Of a stretch of 64,000 bases of DNA, positions 1 through 8,244 are shown one piece after another. The first letter of the stretch is position 1. The number at the start of each line of letters is the position of its first letter. Source of the DNA: UBA6244 sp965140775 (GTDB lineage: Bacteria > Bacteroidota > Bacteroidia > Bacteroidales > F082); the NCBI GenBank assembly GCA_965140775.1, contig OZ223471.1, forward strand, positions 3,038,001-3,102,000. Direction: 5' to 3'. The translations under genes were made by a program, and so were the position numbers. Below the pieces are notes generated by a model. The model had not been told where the DNA came from, did no database searches, and worked only from the letters and a program-made list of their open reading frames with translations.

Positions 1-1
1 G

Positions 2-298
2 GAAGCCTACAATCAACGAGATATAGATGCCTTCATGGCCACTTATTCATCCAAAATTGCCATTTACATCTTTCCCGACAGCCTGTACATCAAGAACAAA
101 ACAGAAATGCGAGCACGCTACATTCAGTTATTCGACAACACCCCCGATTTGGAGTGCATGATCAACAGTCGCATGGTTCTGGGATCCACCGTCATCGACA
201 AAGAATACGTACGTATGAACGGCCAATACAAAGACGCCATCGCCATCTATCAAGTTGAACAGGACAGCATTGTTCGGGTGACCTTTGTAAGGGAATGA
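2..298 (+). CDS. SnoaL-like (NTF2-fold) protein, 3' part
   Basis: The reading frame is open from the left edge of the window, so the start codon lies outside it. The first visible residues (EAYNQRDIDAFMATYS) match the conserved opening of SnoaL-like/NTF2-like domains, in which a helix carrying an AxNxxD core precedes the first strand of the cone-shaped fold. The rest (about 98 residues visible) has the expected small alpha+beta pattern and ends with a short strand. The family includes polyketide cyclases, delta-isomerase-like enzymes and many proteins with unknown ligands, so no substrate can be assigned. An internal ATG at 35 is unlikely to be the start because it would remove the first helix. 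The gene ends directly against the repeat block, and no terminator is visible. Confidence 0.6.
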   Translation, partial: EAYNQRDIDAFMATYSSKIAIYIFPDSLYIKNKTEMRARYIQLFDNTPDLECMINSRMVLGSTVIDKEYVRMNGQYKDAIAIYQVEQDSIVRVTFVRE

Positions 299-299
299 G

Positions 300-974
300 T
301 GGGGGGAGTCCGAAGTCGGAAGTCCGAAGTCGGAAGTCGGAAGTCGGAAGAAAAGGTGAAGAGGTGAAAAAGTGAAGAGGAGATAAGGAGAATGAATAAA
401 GGCAATTGTTGTTGTTAATCGAAAGACAGAGTTGTTGAATAGCCCGTAGGGCTTCAATGTCAATAGATTAATAAAGTTGACGGCACCTTGTCCGTAGGAC
501 ATCAACAGGAGTGGGGAGTCGGAAGTCCGAAGTCGGAAGTCCGAAGTCGGAGGTTGGAAGAAAAGGTGAAGAGGTGAAAAAGTGAAGAGGAGATAAGGAG
601 AATGAGTAAAGGCAATTGTTGTTGTTAATCGAAAGACAGAGTTGTTGAATAGCCCGTAGGGCTTCAATGTCAATAGATTAATAAAGTTGACGGCACCTTG
701 TCCGTAGGACATCAACAGGAGTGGGGAGTCAGGAGTCGGAAGTCCGAAGTCGGAAGTCGGAAGAAAAGGTGAAGAGGTGAAAAAGTGAAGAGGAGATAAG
801 GAGAATGAGTAAAGGCAATTGTTGTTGTTAATCGAAAGACAGAGTTGTTGAATAGCCCGTAGGGCTTCAATGTCAATAGATTAATAAAGTTGACGGCACC
901 TTGTCCGTAGGACATCAACAGGAGTGGGGAGTCGGAAGTCGGGAGTCGGAAGTCCGAAGTCGGAGGTTGGGAGT
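300..974. repeat. Three tandem copies of a paired-hairpin intergenic repeat
   Basis: Units lie at 300-510, 511-720 and 721-923 (periods 210 and 203 bp), with a partial fourth unit to about 974. Each unit holds a purine-rich run of degenerate GGAAGTC/GGAGTC words, a GAAAAGGTGAAGAGGTG-type tract, then a conserved core of about 110 bp. The core contains two small perfect hairpins with 3-nt loops: AGCCC-GTA-GGGCT (441-453 in the first unit) and TGTCC-GTA-GGACA (489-501), separated by 35 bp. The same core occurs in the opposite orientation near 20430-20720 with the same 35-bp spacing. Open frames on the minus strand through this block simply translate the repeat three times and are not genes. The architecture resembles REP/BIME-type elements, but no REP-associated transposase gene is present in the window. 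Confidence 0.85.
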
Positions 975-1062
975 CTCGTCCCTTGTCCCTTGTCCCTTGA
1001 ACCCAATTGAACTCTTGAACACTTGAACTCTTGAACTCTTGAACCCTTGAACCCCATTGAAC
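975..1062. repeat. Low-complexity TTGTCCC / TTGAACTC tract
   Basis: Short degenerate repeats of 7 (CTTGTCC) and 9-10 bp (TTGAACTCT, TTGAACCC) run up to the helicase promoter. They provide a spurious TTG-initiated upstream extension to the helicase frame. Confidence 0.7.
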
Positions 1063-1073
1063 CATTAAAACCC

Positions 1074-1081
1074 TATCTTTG
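1074..1081 (+). promoter_or_regulatory. Bacteroidota -7 element for the helicase gene
   Basis: TATCTTTG matches the TAnnTTTG consensus exactly. Upstream TTG triplets exist at 1047 and 1057, but their spacing (24 and 14 bp) is not ideal. The predicted transcript start lies around 1087, leaving a short A-rich leader before the GTG at 1101. Confidence 0.55.
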
Positions 1082-1100
1082 CAAAAAAAATAATAAGTCC

Positions 1101-2414
1101 GTGACCTTTAACGACCTCAACTTAAACACCCCCCTTACCAATGCGTTGGCCGATTTGGGTTTCGACTACCCCACGCCCATACAAAAGGCTTGTTTCTCAC
1201 TCATCCTGTCGGGAAAAGATACCGTGGGTGTGGCACAAACAGGTACCGGAAAAACCTTTGCCTATCTATTGCCACTGCTGCGGTTTTTTCCTTATTCTGA
1301 GCAACGTGCCCCACGGATACTCATTATTGTACCCACGCGCGAACTGGTGACACAGGTAGTGGACGAAATTGGAAAACTAACCACCTATATGAGTGTGAGG
1401 TACGCCGGCGTTTATGGTGGTACCAATATCAAAACACACAAACAACTGGTGCACAGCGGCCTGGATATTCTTGTGGCCACTCCCGGCAGGATGCTCGATT
1501 TGGCACTTACCGGGGTGCTTTCGGTTAAGAGCATTCAAAAGTTTGTGATCGATGAAGTGGACGAAATGCTCAACCTGGGTTTTCGTCCCCAATTGATGTC
1601 CATCATGGAAATTCTACCCGAAAAAAGGCAGAACATCATGTTTTCGGCCACCCTAACCCCTGATGTGGAGACAGTTATCAACACTTTTTTCAGCCATCCC
1701 GAACAAGTGGTGATAGCTCCCCACGGAACTCCCCTCGAACAAATCATTCAACGGGCATACGATGTCCCCAATTTCTTCACGAAAGTAAACCTGCTAAAAC
1801 ACCTGTTGGATACCGACTCCTCCATGGAGAAAGTCCTGATTTTTGCCGGCAGCAAACGATTGGCCGACCGCTTGGCTGAAAAACTAACCGGTTTTAACAA
1901 CCTCAATCCGGGGGTTCTACATTCTAACAAATCGCAGAACAACCGCTTTTTAACCCTCAAACAATTCGAAGAAGGTCAGTTTAAGGTGCTCATTACCACA
2001 GATATCATGGCCCGGGGTCTTGACATTTCGGACGTGAGCCACGTAATAAACTTCTCCATGCCCGACCTGCCCGAAGACTATATCCATCGCATCGGCAGAA
2101 CAGGCCGTGCCGACAAGGAGGGTGTGGCTATCTCTTTTATCAACGAACTGGAGAAACAATCGCAGGGCGACATCGAAAACCTTATGAAAATGGCCATTCC
2201 CATGGAAATTTTACCCGAAGAAGTAGAAATCTCGACCATCACCACCGAAGAAGAAAAACCTGCACCACTTTACGATAAACCATACCTCACCAACCCTACC
2301 CGCAAAAAATCCACCGGTGCCTTCCACGAAAAATCAGAAAAAAACAAAAAAGTGAATTCAGGTGGCGCCGGACGAAAAGAGAAAAAACGGAAAGCGGCCA
2401 AGAGGAAGAGGTAG
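1101..2414 (+). CDS. DEAD-box ATP-dependent RNA helicase
   Basis: An RNA helicase of superfamily 2 that unwinds structured RNA using ATP, with likely roles in ribosome assembly, mRNA turnover or cold adaptation. All core motifs are visible: Q motif (GFDYPTPIQ), Walker A (AQTGTGKT), PTRELV, TPGR, motif II as DEVD rather than DEAD, SAT, ARGLDI and HRIGRTGR. The C-terminal tail of about 60 residues is very rich in Lys/Arg (ends KKRKAAKRKR), as in RNA-binding tails of DbpA/RhlE-like proteins. I chose GTG 1101 (VTFNDLNL, normally MTF in relatives). The frame is open back to a TTG at 1047, but those 18 codons lie in the low-complexity repeat and contain the promoter. The gene stands alone, flanked by repeats and a terminator. 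It gives 437 residues, normal for the family. Confidence 0.93.
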   Translation: MTFNDLNLNTPLTNALADLGFDYPTPIQKACFSLILSGKDTVGVAQTGTGKTFAYLLPLLRFFPYSEQRAPRILIIVPTRELVTQVVDEIGKLTTYMSVRYAGVYGGTNIKTHKQLVHSGLDILVATPGRMLDLALTGVLSVKSIQKFVIDEVDEMLNLGFRPQLMSIMEILPEKRQNIMFSATLTPDVETVINTFFSHPEQVVIAPHGTPLEQIIQRAYDVPNFFTKVNLLKHLLDTDSSMEKVLIFAGSKRLADRLAEKLTGFNNLNPGVLHSNKSQNNRFLTLKQFEEGQFKVLITTDIMARGLDISDVSHVINFSMPDLPEDYIHRIGRTGRADKEGVAISFINELEKQSQGDIENLMKMAIPMEILPEEVEISTITTEEEKPAPLYDKPYLTNPTRKKSTGAFHEKSEKNKKVNSGGAGRKEKKRKAAKRKR

Positions 2415-2427
2415 CATCGATGGTCAG

Positions 2428-2451
2428 ACGCCCCTCGAAAAGGGGCGTTTC
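2428..2451 (+). terminator. Hairpin terminator after the helicase gene
   Basis: Perfect 8-bp stem ACGCCCCT/AGGGGCGT with a 5-nt loop, followed by TTTC. It lies between two convergent genes and could act on both transcripts. The U-tract is short. Confidence 0.7.
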
Positions 2452-3635
2452 TATGAAGATACTAAATTGGAAACCTCACTCCTACCCCGCAAATAATACA
2501 ATCGCCAAACCAACAACCCCAGACTCACAATTAGCAAAATAACTAAATGTTGGAAGTTGTGCAGCACATGACTCCAGTCGCCACCCATCACAAAAAGACG
2601 GGTCATGGCTTCGAGCATGGGCGTGGTAGGTACGGTGGCTGCCAACCATTGCAAGGGCAAAGGCATCTCCGACAGGGGCCAACTATAGCCCGATAGCAAG
2701 AAAAACGGATAAGTGGTAAAAGCCAGAATTTCCATCATGCGTATCTGATTTCGAACAAAGGAACCAATCAACAGTGCATAAACCATAATGGTCACCAAAA
2801 AAGTCATGCCCACCACAAATATGGGGACTACGTCTCCCAGAACCGGCAAATCGAAATAGGGGAAAATCACCGTGACAAATAGCAGGTAATAAGCAAGATA
2901 TAAAAAAGCGTAGTAACCTGTTTTTCCAAACAAATAATTGACCACCCCATGTTTGCCTTCGTGAAGCCATTGATCCAAATATCCTTTTTCGGCATCACGG
3001 CCAATACTCTCGCCCAATCCCAACAACAATGTTTGCTGAAGAATGAGGAAAAACAAACCCGGCAACAGAAAATTACCATAGCTGTTGATGTTGTTGTAAA
3101 TGGGCTTCACTTCGGCATTCACCGGATTGATCATTTCCATGGCAAATTGAGCTCCGATGCCCTTCGCCTCGAAATAGTGCAGCCGAATGCCCGCCCCAAT
3201 GGTCAGCATTACCTTGTTCACAGCCATATTGAGGTCGTTGCTGGGTAAAAACCGGGTGTTGTTCAAATACAGGTTCACGTCGGCACCTTCCAAACGCAAT
3301 ATCTTGTTTTCGAAACCTTTGGTAAAAATAATGAACCCTGAAACTTCCAGGTTGTTGAGCTTTTCAATACCATCCTGATAATCTTCCAGATAGCCCACCA
3401 ATTCAATTTTTGGGTTGGCCGACAATAAGCGCGTCATTTCACGGGTGGTGGGTGTATTGTCGTAATCCACCACGGCGAAACGTATTTGGTCAATGTCTTT
3501 ATTGATATAAATAGATCCCAAAAAGAAAGCGTACAACAACGGAGCTATCAACACCGTGAGCAGAATGCTGTGATCGGTAAGTACCACACGCGATTCATGG
3601 ATCAATATTTGCCGTATGGTGTTAAATTTTTGCAT
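2451..3635 (-). CDS. ABC-2 type transporter permease (second of pair)
   Basis: Inner-membrane permease of the ABC2_membrane_3 (YhhJ/YbhR-like) family, 394 residues. There is an N-terminal membrane segment (about 21-42), a large periplasmic domain with a DxDxTPTTREM stretch, then five to six C-terminal membrane helices beginning near GNFLLPGLFFLILQQTLLLG. Such permeases normally work as heterodimers with an ATPase and an HlyD-type adaptor to export drugs or other hydrophobic compounds through TolC. It overlaps the upstream permease gene by 14 bp, so translation is probably coupled. No ABC ATPase gene occurs in this operon. It ends the operon and converges on the helicase gene. Confidence 0.88.
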   Translation of the reverse strand: MQKFNTIRQILIHESRVVLTDHSILLTVLIAPLLYAFFLGSIYINKDIDQIRFAVVDYDNTPTTREMTRLLSANPKIELVGYLEDYQDGIEKLNNLEVSGFIIFTKGFENKILRLEGADVNLYLNNTRFLPSNDLNMAVNKVMLTIGAGIRLHYFEAKGIGAQFAMEMINPVNAEVKPIYNNINSYGNFLLPGLFFLILQQTLLLGLGESIGRDAEKGYLDQWLHEGKHGVVNYLFGKTGYYAFLYLAYYLLFVTVIFPYFDLPVLGDVVPIFVVGMTFLVTIMVYALLIGSFVRNQIRMMEILAFTTYPFFLLSGYSWPLSEMPLPLQWLAATVPTTPMLEAMTRLFVMGGDWSHVLHNFQHLVILLIVSLGLLVWRLYYLRGRSEVSNLVSS

Positions 3636-4815
3636 GATAAAGCTTTAGTTGAGCCGAATGGATACGGAAATTGTCGTTGAGCCGCAGCCCCAGCCAGGTG
3701 GTAAAAAATCCAACCGCAAGAAAAATGCCCAACCCTAATAATTCAGGGTAAATGTATCCGAAAGGGGCCCCAATTTGATATACCTTGAAAAAGGCATGTA
3801 AAAAATGGGTGTAAGGAATAAATTGGGCATAAAGGGAATTAAAAAAAGGCATTCCAAACATGGGAAACGTAAAACCACTGAAAACAAATGCCGGCGAATT
3901 GTAAAAAAAGGCAATATCGAGGGCAAGAATCTGGTCGTCGATGGTGGCCGAAAGCATCAAACCCAACATAATATTTACCAACAGGAATACACTAAACAGC
4001 ACCAACAACTCAAACTCTTTATCCTTGAAAGGAATATCGAACATCAGAAACACCAACGCGATATACATGGTGACGGCAAACCCCATCAAAAACAAAGCAA
4101 TGGCTTTTCCTACCACGATGTTGATGGATTTTCTGCCCGCCACTTCAACCAACTCCAAAAAAGTACCCATTTCAAGCTCGTTATTGATGGAGCGTGTGGC
4201 CACGAAAAACATGATCATTTGCAACAACACCGTCATAAGTCCGGGAACCAGGTAGTATAAATAATTGTAGATGGGATTAAACAGCGGTTTGGAGTTCACG
4301 CTGATGGGCATGGACAGGTTAAACGCCTGTTTGGGGGTAAGTCCCTGCGCCACCAGCTTCTGCATGGAAACCCCGGTAGAGAGCGTTGCCCCGATGAGCA
4401 TGGCATCACGCTGAAGCACATTGCCATACACGATGTTGGAAGAATTGGTCAGCACCTGAAAAGTGGCTTGTTCGCCCCGCATGATGGTCTGTTGAAAGCC
4501 TTTGGGAATGACGTAAACAGCCTTTTCGGGATGGTTCAGAAAGAAGGTTTCCAGATCATCGCCCGAATCGAGATAGTAAGTTACCTGCATATCCGGAGAG
4601 CTGTTGACATATTGACCCAACAATCGGGAAAGTTCGGTATGGTCCTGATCGGCAATGGCCACCGACACCTTACGTAAAGCTCCGGCCTGATAGATAAAGG
4701 CCAGCAGCACAAAGGTAACAGCAGGAATCCACAACAGCAATATACGTGCAGATTTGCTTTCGCTGATGATCCGCAGTTCGCGGTCGGCTACCTTGATGAA
4801 TCCCGGTGTTTTCAA
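3622..4815 (-). CDS. ABC-2 type transporter permease (first of pair)
   Basis: Paralogue of the downstream permease, 397 residues, with the same plan: one N-terminal membrane helix (ILLLWIPAVTFVLLAFIYQ), a periplasmic domain of about 150 residues, and a C-terminal membrane block starting at YYLVPGLMTVLLQMIMFF. It should form a heterodimeric channel with its partner and be joined to TolC by the HlyD protein encoded upstream. The start is uncertain: the frame opens with TTG at 4815 (LKTPGF read as MKTPGF) and no ATG lies close by. The 80 bp upstream contain no clear promoter, so it is probably read from the tolC-hlyD promoter through the inserted toxin-antitoxin-like pair. Confidence 0.85.
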   Translation of the reverse strand: MKTPGFIKVADRELRIISESKSARILLLWIPAVTFVLLAFIYQAGALRKVSVAIADQDHTELSRLLGQYVNSSPDMQVTYYLDSGDDLETFFLNHPEKAVYVIPKGFQQTIMRGEQATFQVLTNSSNIVYGNVLQRDAMLIGATLSTGVSMQKLVAQGLTPKQAFNLSMPISVNSKPLFNPIYNYLYYLVPGLMTVLLQMIMFFVATRSINNELEMGTFLELVEVAGRKSINIVVGKAIALFLMGFAVTMYIALVFLMFDIPFKDKEFELLVLFSVFLLVNIMLGLMLSATIDDQILALDIAFFYNSPAFVFSGFTFPMFGMPFFNSLYAQFIPYTHFLHAFFKVYQIGAPFGYIYPELLGLGIFLAVGFFTTWLGLRLNDNFRIHSAQLKLYHAKI

Positions 4816-4896
4816 AATCTGATGGTATCTATTGGTGAGGCTTTATCTTTGTAAACATAGTTATTCGGCTACCGGCAGCATTTGCTTTTTCATTAG

Positions 4897-5364
4897 TTAC
4901 TCGTCGGTATTCTCGTTGTTCAGTCCCAGAATCTCTTCTATTATTTTTTCCGAAACCCTAAAATTCGTCAATAAAGGTTTATCGAGTAAGGGCTTGACCT
5001 TTTCTACCAACCCTTTTTGTTTAGCTTTAACAATTATTCCAAGTGCACCCGTTACCTTCAGATTCAATCTATTGGCAAGCTTTCTTGCTCTTAAGTCATC
5101 CAAAATTAGCAACACATCTTCATATTCCTTTGCCAATGCAATTGCACTTGCTTCTCCCCGGTCAACTTGAGTTTCTACGAATTCCTGATATTTTTTGTCG
5201 GAAGCAGCTTCAATTTTTATCCAATGAGGAAGCTTTTCACCATATTCTTCAGCAATTTCGGGAGTTGTTAGCAGGTCTCCATAGACCTTATTCAACAAAT
5301 CGAATTCTTCAATTTTTTGGAAAATTATTAGCGTACATGTATCTGAAATTACTACCTTATGCAT
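4897..5364 (-). CDS. DUF3368 PIN-like protein (putative toxin)
   Basis: A 155-residue protein of the DUF3368 family, a branch of the PIN-like nuclease fold. Visible acidic residues are in the expected places: Asp8 in the first strand (VVISDTCTL), the Glu in GEASAIALAKE, and Asp-Asp in LILDDLRARKLAN. The following AIG/LGI block (VTGALGIIVKAKQKG) is diagnostic of the family. DUF3368 genes commonly follow UPF0175 genes, and the pair is regarded as a toxin-antitoxin-like module in which this protein would be an RNase. Here it overlaps the UPF0175 gene by 8 bp. Enzymatic activity is inferred from the fold only. Confidence 0.8.
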   Translation of the reverse strand: MHKVVISDTCTLIIFQKIEEFDLLNKVYGDLLTTPEIAEEYGEKLPHWIKIEAASDKKYQEFVETQVDRGEASAIALAKEYEDVLLILDDLRARKLANRLNLKVTGALGIIVKAKQKGLVEKVKPLLDKPLLTNFRVSEKIIEEILGLNNENTDE

Positions 5365-5584
5365 TTGTAATATCTAAATGAAGGTCATTGATCGATGTAC
5401 TAAAAACGGAAACTCCATATATTCCCATCACTTCAATAAAGGCACGCTTTGAAAGTCCAACCATTTCTGCCGCTTGACCTGAAGACAGCTTTCCTTCCTC
5501 ATAAAGTTTGGCAGCTATCATCATCGAAAAATCATAGTCACTTATATCTACGCTATCGGGTAAATTTATTTGTATAGTCCTCAT
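5357..5584 (-). CDS. UPF0175 family protein (putative antitoxin)
   Basis: A 75-residue protein of the UPF0175 family. The N-terminal IQINLPDSVDI strand is followed by a helical part with the family signature (AAKLYEEGKLSSGQAAEMVGLSKRAF), which resembles a helix-turn-helix and would bind DNA or the partner protein. It is the likely antitoxin of the downstream DUF3368 gene and probably autoregulates the pair from its own promoter just upstream. It sits between the hlyD and permease genes of an efflux operon in the same orientation. Confidence 0.82.
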   Translation of the reverse strand: MRTIQINLPDSVDISDYDFSMMIAAKLYEEGKLSSGQAAEMVGLSKRAFIEVMGIYGVSVFSTSINDLHLDITNA

Positions 5585-5600
5585 TTTTTACATTTTATTA

Positions 5601-5608
5601 CAAAGATA
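5601..5608 (-). promoter_or_regulatory. -7 element for the UPF0175/DUF3368 pair
   Basis: Read on the minus strand this is TATCTTTG, an exact TAnnTTTG match 17-24 bp upstream of the ATG. A CTTTG upstream is spaced only 13 bp away, so the -33 element is unclear. The pair therefore probably has its own promoter inside the efflux operon. Confidence 0.5.
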
Positions 5609-5654
5609 CATATTTAGATTTCAAAGCCCTTTGAATAACATGGCTTATTTCGGG

Positions 5655-6638
5655 CTATGGAAGTTGCACCTGAACCGTCATGCCGGGATGCAAACCATCA
5701 ACAGGATTGACAGGAACCAGACGTACTTCAAAGGTTTTCAGGTCGAATTCGCCCTTGGCTTGGGTGGGTACCCAGGTGGCAAAGTCGGCCATGACGGCCA
5801 GGTAACTCACCCTGAATTCCAGTTCTTTACCGGCCAATCCGGGGACTTTTCCTTTGAGGATGGTTCCTTTTTTAAAGAAATCCAATTTATCCTCACGCAC
5901 ATTCAATACGGCATAAATTTTTTCGGGAATCATGATGGTGAGGATGGGATATCCGGCACCCATCACCTCTCCTTCCTCGGAAATTTTGGCACTTATATCG
6001 CCCGAAACGGGTGCGATCAATTCCAACTGCTCGTAGTAAGCCATGGCCTCCTCGTACATTCCTTTGGCTGCCTCCACTTCGCCTTTCACTATCTGCACAT
6101 CCTCGTGGGTGGCACCGGTTTTAGCCATATCGTAAATTGCCTTAGCGGCTTCCATCTCGTTTTTGGCGGCAGTATATTTAAACTCCATTTCGTCCATTTC
6201 CTGACGGGAAATGATGCTGTCGGCATACAACATCTGAAATCGTTTGTAGGTTTTTTCGGCAAATTCAAACTGACTTCGGGCCATCTTATACTGATTGCCG
6301 GCGGCTTCAATTTCTTCCTTACGAGCTCCTTGTTTTACCCTTTCGAGCATGGACTCGGCAGCATATTTCACCCCTTTGGCCTGCCCCACTTTGGCATCCA
6401 TGATATTGGCTTCAAGGGTAGCGAGCACCTGTCCCTTTTCTACGTGATCGCCCAGTTCCACCATGATTTCATCTATCCTTCCGGGAATTTCAGAAGCCAC
6501 ATTTACCGTGGTAGTCTCGAACATGCCTACAATGATGTTCTCAGGTTTTTCGTTGTGACGGATGATTAAAAAAACCACGGCCACCAGTATTACTACGATG
6601 GGAATGGCCAATGCAATCACACTTTTATTGATCTTCAT
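5655..6638 (-). CDS. HlyD/AcrA-type membrane fusion protein
   Basis: Periplasmic adaptor of a tripartite efflux pump, 327 residues. It has one N-terminal membrane anchor (about 7-26), the first lipoyl-like half (ASEIPGRIDEIMVELGDHV, about 47-66), a long alpha-helical hairpin rich in Ala/Glu/Lys (about 80-205), the second lipoyl half (LIAPVSGDISAKI) and a C-terminal beta-barrel. It links the inner-membrane permeases to the TolC-like channel encoded 10 bp upstream. The gene order tolC-hlyD-permease-permease is common in Bacteroidota. Here 290 bp holding a UPF0175/DUF3368 pair start right after it. Confidence 0.9.
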   Translation of the reverse strand: MKINKSVIALAIPIVVILVAVVFLIIRHNEKPENIIVGMFETTTVNVASEIPGRIDEIMVELGDHVEKGQVLATLEANIMDAKVGQAKGVKYAAESMLERVKQGARKEEIEAAGNQYKMARSQFEFAEKTYKRFQMLYADSIISRQEMDEMEFKYTAAKNEMEAAKAIYDMAKTGATHEDVQIVKGEVEAAKGMYEEAMAYYEQLELIAPVSGDISAKISEEGEVMGAGYPILTIMIPEKIYAVLNVREDKLDFFKKGTILKGKVPGLAGKELEFRVSYLAVMADFATWVPTQAKGEFDLKTFEVRLVPVNPVDGLHPGMTVQVQLP

Positions 6639-6648
6639 GACAGCGATA

Positions 6649-8112
6649 TTAATTATTCAAAAGGGTTACAGCTTTATCGGGATTTCCGGTGGCCAGATAC
6701 AGATCGGCCAAGGCAATGTAATAATCGTACAGGGATTTCAGTCGTTCAACCACCATACCTTCGTATAGCAGGCGGGCATCAATCACATCGATGGATTTGG
6801 ACAAGCCCTCCTGAAAACGTTTTTCATTGATTTCCAGATTTTTGGAAGCCAAATCAACGGTGGGTTTCATCTTTACATAGCGCTCCTCTTTGTTCAGCAC
6901 TTCTAAATATGATTTATTTACCCACAACTCCACCTGACTGGTTGCGTACTGCTGAGCAGCCTCCACTTCACGGCTCAGGTATTCGGTGGCTTTCAGGTTG
7001 TTGAACTTTTTCAACCCGTGAAAAAGGTTTACTTTGGCCTGAATGCCGATCATGGCAGGAGGCATGATGATGGGATATTCTTCTCTGAACCAGCCATATT
7101 CGCCCCAGGCAGCCACTTGCGGCAGAAACTCGCTGATATCCAACGCATGTTGTTGATCCACCATCACCTTTTTCTGCTCAATCATCTTAAATATGGGCTG
7201 ACTGTTTCGGGCCTCGGTTTCGAGGGCAGACAACTCCAGTGGATGCATTTTGTATTCAAACTTGTCGGTGGTTTGTATTTGATAGGATTGGTTGAGTCCC
7301 AGACTGGTTTTTAAGGCCATGCGCGCAAGAGCCAGTTTGTTCTCATCATCTGCCAGGTCGCGCTCGGCATTGGCAACAGCCACCTGTGCGCGCAAAAGTT
7401 CGTGGGCGGGGATAACCCCGATTTCAATGGCCCTCTCTGCTTGCTTCTGATGCTTTTTCATGCCGGCAAGCACTTCTTTGCGGGTGACGATCACCTGTTC
7501 CAAAAGTACCACGCCATAATACCGTTCGATGGTTTCGCGGATAATTTCATTGCTCACCTGTGTCAGGTCCTGATTGGCATATTCCAGTTCTGCGGCGGCA
7601 AAACGCTTTCCGGCAATAATTTTTCCGCCAAGGAAAATGGGTTGTAAAGCCATCACATTCAGGCTGGGATACTGTTGTTGGTCTATTACCACATTGTAAG
7701 CCGGCACCTTGCCCGCGGCATCCACTACCGTTTGATACACCTGCGCCTGCACCTCGGGCGACAGCCCCAGCTGTTCGGCTACCCCTGCCCCATATTTTCC
7801 GGCAATGTCATCAATGGAACCCTTTACCTGCGACATATTTACCTCCGGATTGGCAGTCATGTAGGTATAACCCCCGGCCAAATCAATGGAAGGAAGGAAA
7901 TTGCCTACGGCAGCTTTGTTCAGGTAATTTTTCTGCTGAACCACTTGCTGGTATTGCTTTATCCGGCTGTTGTTGTGAAGGGCGCTGTCAACAGCCGAGC
8001 GCAGGTTGAGTTGCAACACTTGCTGACTTTTGGCCGGATTCGTCCCAAAAAGCAAGGCCGCCACCAACAAAATTGGGAATAATTGATTAGTCATCAAAGG
8101 TTTATGTTTCAT
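6649..8112 (-). CDS. TolC-family outer membrane efflux channel
   Basis: An outer membrane factor of 487 residues (start ATG 8112; an in-frame GTG lies one codon upstream). Signal peptide about 1-29 ending AKSQQ. The mature protein shows the two homologous TolC halves: long helices with heptads around VSNEIIRETIERYYGVVLLEQ and AQQYATSQVELWVNKSYLEVL, and the strand segments between them. The conserved ending region (IDVIDARLLYEGMV ... YDYYIALADLYLATG) is typical. It is the first gene of the efflux operon and provides the exit duct for whatever the ABC-2 permeases export. Confidence 0.9.
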   Translation of the reverse strand: MKHKPLMTNQLFPILLVAALLFGTNPAKSQQVLQLNLRSAVDSALHNNSRIKQYQQVVQQKNYLNKAAVGNFLPSIDLAGGYTYMTANPEVNMSQVKGSIDDIAGKYGAGVAEQLGLSPEVQAQVYQTVVDAAGKVPAYNVVIDQQQYPSLNVMALQPIFLGGKIIAGKRFAAAELEYANQDLTQVSNEIIRETIERYYGVVLLEQVIVTRKEVLAGMKKHQKQAERAIEIGVIPAHELLRAQVAVANAERDLADDENKLALARMALKTSLGLNQSYQIQTTDKFEYKMHPLELSALETEARNSQPIFKMIEQKKVMVDQQHALDISEFLPQVAAWGEYGWFREEYPIIMPPAMIGIQAKVNLFHGLKKFNNLKATEYLSREVEAAQQYATSQVELWVNKSYLEVLNKEERYVKMKPTVDLASKNLEINEKRFQEGLSKSIDVIDARLLYEGMVVERLKSLYDYYIALADLYLATGNPDKAVTLLNN

Positions 8113-8160
8113 CACCTGGAATTTTTCATTAATCAGAAAGCTCCATTGGGGCTATTGGTA

Positions 8161-8168
8161 CAAATATA
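8161..8168 (-). promoter_or_regulatory. -7 element of the efflux operon
   Basis: Minus-strand TATATTTG, an exact TAnnTTTG match about 50 bp upstream of the tolC-like start. No well-spaced -33 TTTG was found. Confidence 0.45.
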
Positions 8169-8244
8169 ATCAAATTGAACAACCATAGGTATGCCATGTG
8201 CTGCAAGTCCTATCATGTTAAAACAAAATTATCATAAAAACAGT

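Noticed and set aside
128..1065. Two minus-strand open frames (195 and 117 codons) across the repeat block
   Set aside because: They translate the tandem repeat, repeating the same peptide with each unit. No promoter, and the composition follows the repeat rather than codon use.
4844..4851. Plus-strand TATCTTTG between the permease and DUF3368 genes
   Set aside because: No plus-strand gene follows it; both neighbours are on the minus strand. Probably chance.
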